Shown here in pieces: positions 7,175 to 13,478 of a DNA stretch of 13,478 nucleotides. The stretch is from contig CABQNX010000030.1 of assembly GCA_902465645.1 (NCBI GenBank), forward strand, positions 1 through 13,478, read 5' to 3'. The translations under genes and the position numbers were made by a program. The DNA comes from an uncultured Peptoniphilus sp. Its GTDB lineage: Bacteria > Bacillota > Clostridia > Tissierellales > Peptoniphilaceae. Under the pieces are notes generated by a model. That model worked only from the letters and a program-made list of their open reading frames with translations, was not told the DNA's origin and searched no databases. How positions within the stretch are numbered: position 1 is the first letter of the stretch; each line of letters begins with the position of its first letter.

Positions 7175-8206
7175 ATGGCAATTAATTATAAGAATGCAGG
7201 CGTAGATGTTGATGCCGGTCAAAGAGAAGTTGAATTAATTAAAGGTATTGTTAAAAAAACTCAATCCAAGGATGTTTTATCATCTCTTGGTGGGTTTTCT
7301 GGTTTATTTAATCTAGATCTTGATGGAATTAAAAATCCTGTACTTTGTAGTGGTACAGATGGTGTTGGTACTAAAGTTATCTTGGCTCACATGCTTGATA
7401 AACACGATACTATTGGTATTGACTGTGTGGCAATGTGCGTAAATGATATTTTATGCCAAGGTGCTAAACCACTTTTCTTCTTGGACTATATTGCAACTGG
7501 CAAGCTAGTTCCTGAAAAAATGGAAGAAATTGTAAAGGGAGTTGCCGAAGGTTGTATCCAATCTTCTGCATCACTTATTGGTGGAGAAACTGCAGAAATG
7601 CCTGGAGTTTACCAAGAAGACCAATATGACCTAGCAGGTTTTGCTGTTGGAGTTGTTGATAAGGACAAAATTATCGACGGATCTAGCATCAAGGAAGGGG
7701 ACATAGTTTTTGGCCTTTCTTCCAATGGTATCCACTCTAATGGTTATTCACTTGTTAGAAAAATTGTATTTGACCACTGCAAACTTGATTTAAATGAAGA
7801 AATTGATGAATTAAATTCTACTCTAGGGGAAGAACTTTTAAAGCCAACAAGAATTTATGTTAAGGAAATTCTTGAACTTTTGAAAATTGTCGATATTAAG
7901 GGAATGAGTCACATAACAGGTGGAGGATTCTACGAAAACATTCCAAGAATGATTCCAGATGGACTTTGTGCAAAGGTTGATGCATCTGTAATCGAAACTC
8001 CTGAAATCTTTAAACTTTTAAAGAAGTGGGCAGATCTAAAGGATGAAGACATGTACGCTACCTTCAATATGGGCGTTGGATTTACTCTTGTTGTATCAGA
8101 AGAAGACAAAGATAAGGTTGTTGACTTCTTTAAGGATACTGACTTAAAACTTTATGAACTTGGAAAAGTTGTGGCTGGAGAAGATAAAATTGACCTTAGC
8201 CTCTAA
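7175..8206 (+). CDS. purM: Phosphoribosylformylglycinamidine cyclo-ligase (AIR synthetase)
   Basis: PurM closes the imidazole ring, converting FGAM and ATP to AIR in the cytoplasm. The 343 residues match the usual 340-350. Visible motifs are the N-terminal YKNAGVDVDAG, the glycine-rich GTDGVGTK (60-67), CVNDILCQGAKPLFFLDY, GGETAEMPG (136-144), GLSSNGIHSNGYSLVR and HITGGGFYENIPRM. All are typical of the PurM/PurL-like ATP-binding superfamily. ATG 7175 is preceded by AAGGAG at 7164-7169. The gene's end overlaps the start of purN by 17 bases. The substrate FGAM would come from PurL, whose gene is absent from this window. Confidence 0.96.
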   Translation: MAINYKNAGVDVDAGQREVELIKGIVKKTQSKDVLSSLGGFSGLFNLDLDGIKNPVLCSGTDGVGTKVILAHMLDKHDTIGIDCVAMCVNDILCQGAKPLFFLDYIATGKLVPEKMEEIVKGVAEGCIQSSASLIGGETAEMPGVYQEDQYDLAGFAVGVVDKDKIIDGSSIKEGDIVFGLSSNGIHSNGYSLVRKIVFDHCKLDLNEEIDELNSTLGEELLKPTRIYVKEILELLKIVDIKGMSHITGGGFYENIPRMIPDGLCAKVDASVIETPEIFKLLKKWADLKDEDMYATFNMGVGFTLVVSEEDKDKVVDFFKDTDLKLYELGKVVAGEDKIDLSL

Positions 8207-8792
8207 AAATATTGCAGTTTTAATTTCAGGCGGTGGCACAAACCTACAAGCCATTATTGACAATACAGAAAATAATTATATTAACGGAAAAATAAAAATT
8301 GTCATTTCAAATAGAGAAGATGCTTATGGCTTAGTCAGAGCAGAGAAGGCGGGGATTCCTGGCTTCTTTATAAAAGATGATGAAGAACTCATAAGCAAGT
8401 TAAAAGAAAATAAAATTGATTTAATTATTCTGGCAGGATATCTAAAGATCTTGCCAGAAAAAATTACCAAGATTTATGAAAATAAAATAATAAATATACA
8501 TCCATCACTAATTCCTGCCTTTTGTGGCAGGGGTTACTATGGATTAAAAGTACATGAGGCCGTCATATCAAGAGGTGTTAAATACACTGGTGCCACAACT
8601 CATTTTGTAAATGAGGGGGCAGATGAGGGTCCTATTATAATGCAAAGAATTGTTGAAGTAGAAGACGAGAGTCCAGAAGAACTTCAACAAAAGGTTTTAA
8701 AGATTGAGCACGAAATTTTGCCTCTTTCTGTAAAATATTTTTGCGAGGATAAGTTAAAAGTTGTTAATGGAAAAGTTGTAATTGGAGGTTAG
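8190..8792 (+). CDS. purN: Phosphoribosylglycinamide formyltransferase (GAR transformylase)
   Basis: PurN transfers a formyl group from 10-formyl-tetrahydrofolate to GAR. The N-terminus KNIAVLISGGGTNLQAII is the standard family start. NIHPS (Asn102, His104) and the aspartate of NEGADEGPII (Asp145) supply the catalytic triad. IPAFCGRGYYGLKVHEA is the clostridial version of the segment after the histidine. I place the start at TTG 8190, because TGGAGAAG at 8176-8183 is a good ribosome binding site at the right distance and the resulting 200 residues fit the family. ATG 8154 is in frame but has no such site and would extend the overlap with purM to 53 bases. The first residues would be Met-TLASKNIAVL. 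The gene ends one base before purH begins. Confidence 0.93.
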   Translation: MTLASKNIAVLISGGGTNLQAIIDNTENNYINGKIKIVISNREDAYGLVRAEKAGIPGFFIKDDEELISKLKENKIDLIILAGYLKILPEKITKIYENKIINIHPSLIPAFCGRGYYGLKVHEAVISRGVKYTGATTHFVNEGADEGPIIMQRIVEVEDESPEELQQKVLKIEHEILPLSVKYFCEDKLKVVNGKVVIGG

Positions 8793-8793
8793 G

Positions 8794-10305
8794 ATGAGGG
8801 CACTTATTTCAGTTTATGACAAAGAAGGAATTGTTGAGTTTGCCAAAGAACTTGCCAATAGAGGTTGGGAAATCATTTCTACTGGTGGAACTTATAAGAA
8901 GCTAAAGGATGCAGGAATAGATGTAATTTCTGTTGATAAGGTAACTGGTTTTCCAGAAATTTTAGATGGAAGAGTGAAGACTCTTAACCCAAAAATCCAC
9001 GCAGGCATTCTTGCAAGACGTGATTTAAATGAACATATGGAAACTTTAAAGGAAGAAGAAATAGGAACAATTGATATGGTTGTAAATAATCTCTATCCCT
9101 TTGAAGAAAAGTTGCTTGAAAAGGCAGACCACGACACTATGATTGAGAATATAGATATTGGTGGGCCATCAATGATTAGGGCAGCTGCCAAAAATTATAA
9201 GGACGTCTACATTGTAACTGATCCAGCTGACTATGAACGTGTACTTGAATACATAGATAAGAAGGATCCAAAATTCAATGAATATCTTGCCAACAAGGCC
9301 TTTAGCTACACTGCACACTATGATGCCGTAATTTCAAATTATTTTGCAAAAAGAGAAGGGGAAAGATTCCCAAGATATATAAACAAGTCTTATAAGCTTG
9401 TTGAAGAGTTGAGATATGGTGAAAACCCTCATCAAAGAGCAGCCTTTTATGAAGATTCTTATACTCCAGACAAAATTGAATACAAGGTTCTTCATGGCAA
9501 GCAAGTTTCTTACAACAACTTAAATGATATGTACTCTGCTCTTAATGCAGTGATTAATTTTGATAAGCCAGCAGCTGTTGCTGTTAAGCATACAAATCCT
9601 TGTGGAATTGGAACAGGGGATAGTCTTGAAGAAGCCTTTGTAAAGGCCTATGAATGTGATGATGAATCAATTTTTGGTGGAATAATTGCACTTAATAGGG
9701 AAGTTGATATAAAAACAGCAGAACATCTTTCAAAGATTTTCTTGGAAATTGTTGCAGCTCCAAGTTTTTCTAAAGAAGCCTATGACCTTTTAGCTCAAAA
9801 GAAAAATATTAGACTTATAGAAATACCTGACTTTGAAAAACTTTACGAGCCAGGATTTAGATTTAAACAAGTCTTAAATGGAATTATTATCCAAAACTTT
9901 GACGACAAAATTTGGGAAGAAGATAAATTATCCTTTGTTTCAAATAGGAAGCCAAGTGAAGAAGAACTTGAAGAATTAAAATTCGCCTTTACTTGCTGTA
10001 AGACAAGTTTCTCAAACTCAGTTGTAATTGCAAAAGATGGCGGCACTCTTGCCCTTGGTCAAGGAGAAACAAAGAGGTCTTGGGCAGTAGAAGAAGCAAT
10101 TGAAAGAGCTGGAGAAAAGAAAAAGGGTGCAGTCCTTGCATCTGATGGATTCTTCTTTAGGGACACAATAGAACTTCTTGATAAGGCAGGAATTGAGGTA
10201 ATTGTTCAGCCAGGTGGATCTGTTAAGGACCAAGAAGTAATAGATTATGCAAATGAAAATAATATTTGTCTTGTCTTCACTAATATGAGACATTTTAGAC
10301 ACTAG
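8794..10305 (+). CDS. purH: Bifunctional AICAR transformylase / IMP cyclohydrolase
   Basis: PurH performs the last two steps to IMP: formylation of AICAR, then ring closure. The N-terminal methylglyoxal-synthase-like cyclohydrolase domain (about 1-195) shows ALISVYDKEG, STGGTYKKL, DGRVKTLNPKIHAGILARRD and NNLYPFE. The transformylase domain shows LRYGENPHQ (206-214), KHTNPCG with Lys265-His266, and the terminal VFTNMRHFRH. The 503 residues are about the normal length. ATG 8794 is chosen: GGAGG at 8784-8788 lies in the end of purN, five bases upstream. The TTG at 8782 overlaps that site and adds only four residues. Translation is probably coupled to purN; purD follows 8 bases after the stop. 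Confidence 0.97.
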   Translation: MRALISVYDKEGIVEFAKELANRGWEIISTGGTYKKLKDAGIDVISVDKVTGFPEILDGRVKTLNPKIHAGILARRDLNEHMETLKEEEIGTIDMVVNNLYPFEEKLLEKADHDTMIENIDIGGPSMIRAAAKNYKDVYIVTDPADYERVLEYIDKKDPKFNEYLANKAFSYTAHYDAVISNYFAKREGERFPRYINKSYKLVEELRYGENPHQRAAFYEDSYTPDKIEYKVLHGKQVSYNNLNDMYSALNAVINFDKPAAVAVKHTNPCGIGTGDSLEEAFVKAYECDDESIFGGIIALNREVDIKTAEHLSKIFLEIVAAPSFSKEAYDLLAQKKNIRLIEIPDFEKLYEPGFRFKQVLNGIIIQNFDDKIWEEDKLSFVSNRKPSEEELEELKFAFTCCKTSFSNSVVIAKDGGTLALGQGETKRSWAVEEAIERAGEKKKGAVLASDGFFFRDTIELLDKAGIEVIVQPGGSVKDQEVIDYANENNICLVFTNMRHFRH

Positions 10306-10313
10306 GAGGCCAA

Positions 10314-11558
10314 ATGAAAGTACTTGTAATTGGAAATGGTGGAAGAGAGCACGCACTTGCATGGAAGCTTAAGGAAAGTAAATCTGTTGATAAAATTTAC
10401 ATGGCAAGGGGCAATGGTGGCACAGGGGATTTTTGTGAAAACCTAGATATTGACCCAGCAGATGTTGAAAAACTTCTTGCCTTTGCAGTAGAAAATAAGA
10501 TTGACCTAACAGTTGTGGGACCAGAAGACCCACTATGTGCAGGAATAGTTGATGCCTTTAATGAAAAGGGACTTAGGGTTTTCGGACCAAACAAGTCTTG
10601 TGCCAGATTTGAAAAGTCAAAAGAATTTACCAAAATATTTCTAGAAAAATATTCTATTCCAACTGCAAAATATAAGAGCTTTGAATCCTATGATGATGCA
10701 AAAAAGGGTCTTGAAGAATTTTCTTATCCTCTAGTTGTCAAGGCAGATGGACTTTGCCTTGGAAAGGGAGTTATAATTTGCCAAGATAGGGATGAAGCTA
10801 TAGATGCCCTTGAAAAAATATTTAAGGACAAGATTTTTGGCGACCAAGGAAACACAGTTGTTATTGAAGAATTCTTGACAGGAGAAGAAGCTTCAGTTCT
10901 TTGCCTAGTTTCAGATAACAAGCTATTCCCTCTTGAAAGGGCTAAGGACCACAAGCAAATTTTTGATGGTGATAAAGGACCAAACACTGGCGGAGTGGGA
11001 ACTTATTCTCCAGTGTCGGCAAGTCCTGAACTAGAAGAAAATCTTGAAAAAATTTATAGACAAATTGAAAAAGGACTTAATGAGGAAGGTCTTCACTACT
11101 CAGGAATCCTCTTTGTTGGATTTATGATAGAAGATGATATGCCTAAGGTTCTTGAATTCAACGTAAGATTTGGAGACCCTGAGACAGAAGTCCTAATGCC
11201 AAGACTTGATGTCGACCTATATGAACTTTTAAATAAGACAATAGATGGAAAATTAGAAGCAGATGACATTAAGTGGAAGGATGAGACTTGCCTAACAGTT
11301 ATCATGTGTTCAGGTGGTTATCCAGGATCCTACGAAAAGGGAAAACTTATTGAGGGACTTGACAAGGTGGACAAGGACTTAATAGTATTCCACAACGGAA
11401 CTAAGAAGACTGATGGAATTTACACAAATGGTGGAAGGGTCCTATCAATTACAGCCTTAGGCAAAGATTTAGAAGAAGCTCGCAAGAAAGCATACGAAAA
11501 TGTGAAAAAAATTTCTTTCCAAGGAGTTTACTACAGAAAAGATATAGGAACAAAATAA
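10314..11558 (+). CDS. purD: Phosphoribosylamine-glycine ligase (GAR synthetase)
   Basis: PurD joins 5-phosphoribosylamine and glycine using ATP, the second pathway step. This 414-residue ATP-grasp enzyme begins VLVIGNGGREHALAWKL. It continues with VGPEDPLCAGI, FEKSKEFTKIFLEKYSIPTA, VVKADGLCLGKGVII (ATP lysine loop), EEFLTGEEASVL, DGDKGPNTGGVGTYSP and EFNVRFGDPETEVLMPRL (metal and ATP ligands), in the expected order. Length is normal (about 415-430). AGGAGG at 10304-10309 overlaps the purH stop. It is the last pur gene; the terminator at 11598 follows. Its substrate phosphoribosylamine is made by PurF, not encoded here. Confidence 0.97.
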   Translation: MKVLVIGNGGREHALAWKLKESKSVDKIYMARGNGGTGDFCENLDIDPADVEKLLAFAVENKIDLTVVGPEDPLCAGIVDAFNEKGLRVFGPNKSCARFEKSKEFTKIFLEKYSIPTAKYKSFESYDDAKKGLEEFSYPLVVKADGLCLGKGVIICQDRDEAIDALEKIFKDKIFGDQGNTVVIEEFLTGEEASVLCLVSDNKLFPLERAKDHKQIFDGDKGPNTGGVGTYSPVSASPELEENLEKIYRQIEKGLNEEGLHYSGILFVGFMIEDDMPKVLEFNVRFGDPETEVLMPRLDVDLYELLNKTIDGKLEADDIKWKDETCLTVIMCSGGYPGSYEKGKLIEGLDKVDKDLIVFHNGTKKTDGIYTNGGRVLSITALGKDLEEARKKAYENVKKISFQGVYYRKDIGTK

Positions 11559-11597
11559 TTTTTTGTTTTCCATAAAATTTTATAATTAAAAGAATTG

Positions 11598-11626
11598 CAG
11601 GTGGTTGAAATCAATCACCTGTTTTT
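11598..11626 (+). terminator. Rho-independent terminator of the purine operon
   Basis: CAGGTGGTTG (11598-11607) pairs with CAATCACCTG (11612-11621), with one G-U pair and a loop of four bases, followed by five T. It lies 40 bases after purD and ends the riboswitch-controlled transcript before the membrane-protein gene. Confidence 0.88.
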
Positions 11627-11673
11627 CATTGCAGAAAATTATTTTTGTATTAGACTATATATTGGTGGTTAAA

Positions 11674-12345
11674 ATGAAATTAAAATCTTATGAAAATTTA
11701 CACGAAACATTTTTGGTTATAGTCTTTATTACCTTGGCAGGTGGCTTTCAAGATGCCTACTCCTATCTAATGAGGGGGAAGGTCTTCGCCAATGCACAAA
11801 CGGGAAATATAGTTCTCTTATTCAAAAACGTAGTAGACTTGAATTTTAAAGAATCCTTGGCATACTTAATCCCAGTCCTATCCTTTGCTCTTGGAGTCTA
11901 TGTTGCAGTCAGGTTTGAAGATGCAATTGAAAAAAGAGTCCTCCACTGGCGTCAATATGTAATTGGATTTGAAATAATAATTATGATTCTAGTGGCCATG
12001 ATTCCAGAAAGTTTAAATAATTTGGCTAACGCTCTCTTATCCTTTTCTTGTGCCATGCAAGTTTATTCCTTTAAAAAAATTTATGGACTTAACTTTGCCA
12101 CAACTATGTGCATAGGGAACCTAAGATCAGCAACAGAAAATCTTTCCAAGTATCATATAACTAAGCAAGATGTTTATCTTGAAAATGCAAAAAAATATTA
12201 CACAGTTATCCTTATCTTTGGATTGGGAGCAGCCCTTGGCTACCTGACTTCTAAAGGCTTGGGAATTAAATCAATATTAATCGCAGCAGGTCTTTTGGTA
12301 ATTTCCTTCTTTACACTATTTTTAGAAAAAAATGGAAAATCTTAA
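11674..12345 (+). CDS. DUF1275 (YoaK-like) integral membrane protein
   Basis: This 223-residue membrane protein matches the DUF1275/YoaK family through FITLAGGFQDAYSYL (residues 18-32), FANAQTGNIVLL (38-49), LSFSCAMQVYSF and TTMCIGNLRSATENL. About six hydrophobic segments can be seen, near 13-32, 61-79, 95-110, 116-132, 176-193 and 200-217, with a more polar stretch near 150-172. The family's substrate is unknown; transport-like roles have been proposed but I cannot support one. ATG 11674 is chosen because GGTGG (11664-11668) lies five bases upstream. An upstream in-frame TTG at 11605 falls inside the terminator hairpin. No clear promoter is visible between the terminator and the start, so expression may depend partly on read-through. 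Confidence 0.88.
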   Translation: MKLKSYENLHETFLVIVFITLAGGFQDAYSYLMRGKVFANAQTGNIVLLFKNVVDLNFKESLAYLIPVLSFALGVYVAVRFEDAIEKRVLHWRQYVIGFEIIIMILVAMIPESLNNLANALLSFSCAMQVYSFKKIYGLNFATTMCIGNLRSATENLSKYHITKQDVYLENAKKYYTVILIFGLGAALGYLTSKGLGIKSILIAAGLLVISFFTLFLEKNGKS

Positions 12346-12443
12346 TAGCATAAAACTTTAGGCGTACACTTATTTAAATTTAAAATTAACAAACTATTTT
12401 AAATATTAAAAATGTATTTTTTTTCAAATATTTATATAAGAAC

Positions 12444-12471
12444 TTGTTAAATTTTGCATTTCCTGTATACT
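12444..12471 (+). promoter_or_regulatory. Promoter of the glutamine amidotransferase-like gene
   Basis: TTGTTA (12444-12449) and TATACT (12466-12471) are separated by 16 bases. Transcription would start near 12478, just ahead of the palindrome at 12485-12499. The preceding 12346-12443 is very AT-rich with no gene. Confidence 0.6.
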
Positions 12472-12484
12472 AGAAAATACATAT

Positions 12485-12499
12485 TTACATTAAATGTAA
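12485..12499. promoter_or_regulatory. 15-nt palindrome, candidate operator
   Basis: TTACATT and AATGTAA are perfect inverted repeats around one central A. The palindrome lies from about +7 relative to the predicted transcription start up to the ribosome binding site (AAGGGGAG, 12498-12505). A repressor bound here would block transcription. As RNA it could form a 6-bp hairpin next to the ribosome binding site. I do not recognise it as the site of a specific regulator family. Confidence 0.5.
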
Positions 12500-12511
12500 G
12501 GGGAGATTATT

Positions 12512-13252
12512 TTGAAACCTATTATAGGAATCACAGCTGGTTATAAGGCTGATGAAGATGATTTGACGATAAAGGAAAAAGAGAACAGAAGAAAAATTTA
12601 TAATTTTGTTACAAGAGATTATGCCAATGCCATCAATAGGTCTGGGGGAGTTGCTGTTATTCTTCCAACTCCAGATTCAAAAGAAGATACCTATGCCTTG
12701 ATGGATAAGCTAGATGGAGTAATCTTGTCTGGTGGAAACGACATCAATCCTGTAATATGTAAACAATGCGCTGATGAATATACTGGAGAATTAACTTGTA
12801 GGCGAGATGACCAAGAGCTTGATATTTTGGAATATATTTTTAATAAGAGAAGTATACCTCTTCTAGGAATTTGTAGAGGAAGTCAAATTTTAAATGCTTA
12901 TCTTGGTGGATCCTTGATTTTAAATATATCATCAGAAATAGTTCATAATCAAAATAAGATTCCAAGATACAGTCCTGTTCACAGTGTTGATGTAGAAGAA
13001 GATTCTGAACTTATAGAAATTTTAGGGAACAAGAGAATTTTTGTAAACTCTATCCACCATCAAGCCATTGATAGGTTGGGAAGAGGACTTAAAATAGCAG
13101 CGAAATCTCAAGATAATATTGTTGAAGCAGTTGAGATGATAAATAATGACCACAACATTATTGGGGTCCAATGGCATCCTGAAATTCTATTTGATAGCGA
13201 TGAGGCTAGTAGAAATTTGTTTTTGGATTTTGTAAGAAGATGTGAAAATTAA
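12512..13252 (+). CDS. Class I glutamine amidotransferase-like hydrolase (gamma-glutamyl-GABA hydrolase family, peptidase C26)
   Basis: The family hydrolyses gamma-glutamyl bonds; PuuD of putrescine breakdown is the best known member. The 246-residue protein shows the opening PIIGITAG and ILSGGNDINP (the family GGxDxxP motif). LLGICRGSQILNAYLGGSL contains the nucleophile Cys121, NSIHHQAID follows, and GVQWHPE carries His222 and Glu224 to complete the triad. Length fits (about 240-255). Start is TTG 12512, supported by AAGGGGAG at 12498-12505 at the right distance and by the family N-terminus; no ATG is available nearby. No polyamine or GABA genes flank it, so the substrate (gamma-glutamyl-GABA, another gamma-glutamyl amide, or folate-type gamma-glutamates) is open. 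It has its own promoter and terminator, so it is a monocistronic unit. Confidence 0.9.
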   Translation: MKPIIGITAGYKADEDDLTIKEKENRRKIYNFVTRDYANAINRSGGVAVILPTPDSKEDTYALMDKLDGVILSGGNDINPVICKQCADEYTGELTCRRDDQELDILEYIFNKRSIPLLGICRGSQILNAYLGGSLILNISSEIVHNQNKIPRYSPVHSVDVEEDSELIEILGNKRIFVNSIHHQAIDRLGRGLKIAAKSQDNIVEAVEMINNDHNIIGVQWHPEILFDSDEASRNLFLDFVRRCEN

Positions 13253-13256
13253 TTTT

Positions 13257-13289
13257 AAGTCTGAGTTAAAAAAACTCGGGCTTTTTTTT
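13257..13289 (+). terminator. Rho-independent terminator after the amidotransferase-like gene
   Basis: An 11-bp stem (13257-13267 with 13273-13283, two G-U pairs) with a five-A loop is followed by a run of eight T (13282-13289). It starts five bases after the stop codon. Confidence 0.9.
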
Positions 13290-13320
13290 CTTATAATACT
13301 TTATACTGATAGGGGTTAAA

Positions 13321-13353
13321 ATGAACAAAGGATTATACTTTTTAAAATCTTAA
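13321..13353 (+). CDS. Possible 10-residue leader peptide or chance ORF
   Basis: ATG 13321 is preceded by AGGGG with suitable spacing and by TATAAT (13293-13298) and TATACT-like sequences, and would encode MNKGLYFLKS before TAA. It carries no run of a single amino acid that would mark a classical attenuation leader. It could be real, or chance in AT-rich DNA. Confidence 0.2.
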   Translation: MNKGLYFLKS

Positions 13354-13395
13354 AAAAATATTTTAAAAAATTTTATGAAAAATAAAAAAATATTT

Positions 13396-13467
13396 AAAAC
13401 TCTACTACAGTAATGAACAGGTTTTTAAGAGTTTTTAATCGAGATAAAAATTCAAGAACAAAACTCT
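13396..13467. repeat. Three alternating 8-nt arms, 32 bases apart
   Basis: AAAACTCT (13396-13403), its reverse complement AGAGTTTT (13428-13435) and AAAACTCT again (13460-13467) occur at exactly 32-base steps. The middle arm could pair with either neighbour, giving two mutually exclusive hairpins, as in attenuators. The region is AT-rich and cut by the window end, so function is unproven. The rest of 13290-13478 shows no gene longer than ten codons. Confidence 0.35.
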
Positions 13468-13478
13468 AATTTAAAAAA

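Noticed and set aside
9843..10362. Minus-strand open frames opposite purH and purD
   Set aside because: They overlap strongly conserved PurH motifs and show no protein-like composition or ribosome binding sites.
10397..11305. Minus-strand open frames opposite purD
   Set aside because: Shadows of the ATP-grasp coding sequence, serine-rich, no supporting start signals.
11605..11673. Upstream extension of the DUF1275 gene from TTG 11605
   Set aside because: The TTG lies in the stem of the pur terminator; the extra 23 residues are not part of the family, and ATG 11674 has its own ribosome binding site.
1..13478. Mobile elements, CRISPR arrays, toxin-antitoxin or defence genes
   Set aside because: No transposase, integrase, direct-repeat array or defence-family motif was found in either strand; composition is uniform and the genes are core metabolism.

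Overview
The window is AT-rich DNA with every gene on the + strand, strong AGGAGG-type ribosome binding sites, A/T-rich codons and U-tracted hairpin terminators. This indicates a low-GC Firmicute. The copper-amine-oxidase-like stalk domain on a secreted protein, the clostridial-type PurC, PurE and PurN, and the riboswitch class together suggest an anaerobic clostridial or tissierellial lineage (Peptoniphilaceae-like, e.g. Anaerococcus or Peptoniphilus). That placement is inference, not proof.

Layout. Positions 1-118 hold a possible C-terminal scrap of an upstream gene and its terminator. Positions 245-3284 are a two-gene polyphosphate unit: a short exopolyphosphatase (ppx) overlapping polyphosphate kinase 1 (ppk1), closed by a terminator at 3314-3342. 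Positions 3419-5659 encode a secreted choice-of-anchor I beta-propeller protein with a C-terminal stalk domain, preceded by its own promoter. Positions 5660-5995 are non-coding. They contain an imperfect inverted repeat, a good promoter, a ykkC-class aptamer that is most likely a PRPP riboswitch, and a 21-bp terminator hairpin. Positions 5996-11558 are a tight purine operon, purC-purE-purM-purN-purH-purD, ending in a terminator at 11598-11626. Then come a DUF1275 (YoaK-like) membrane protein (11674-12345) and a class I glutamine amidotransferase-like peptidase (gamma-glutamyl-GABA hydrolase family, 12512-13252). The latter has its own promoter, a 15-nt palindrome and a terminator. The last 190 bases are AT-rich, with a possible 10-codon ORF and an alternating repeat.

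How the genes work together. Ppx and PPK1 are opposing enzymes of polyphosphate turnover. The purine operon encodes six proteins covering steps from phosphoribosylamine to IMP. It lacks the committing enzyme PurF, the FGAM synthetase PurL (or PurSQL), PurK and PurB. The leader RNA would couple expression to PRPP, the substrate of the first step: the segment that completes the aptamer is also the 5' arm of the terminator, as expected of an ON switch. No mobile element, CRISPR array, tRNA or rRNA was seen. Nothing here amounts to a demonstrably new system. The most interesting items are the riboswitch-controlled incomplete pur operon, the basic tail of PPK1, the polyphosphate/propeller neighbourhood and two unexplained inverted repeats.
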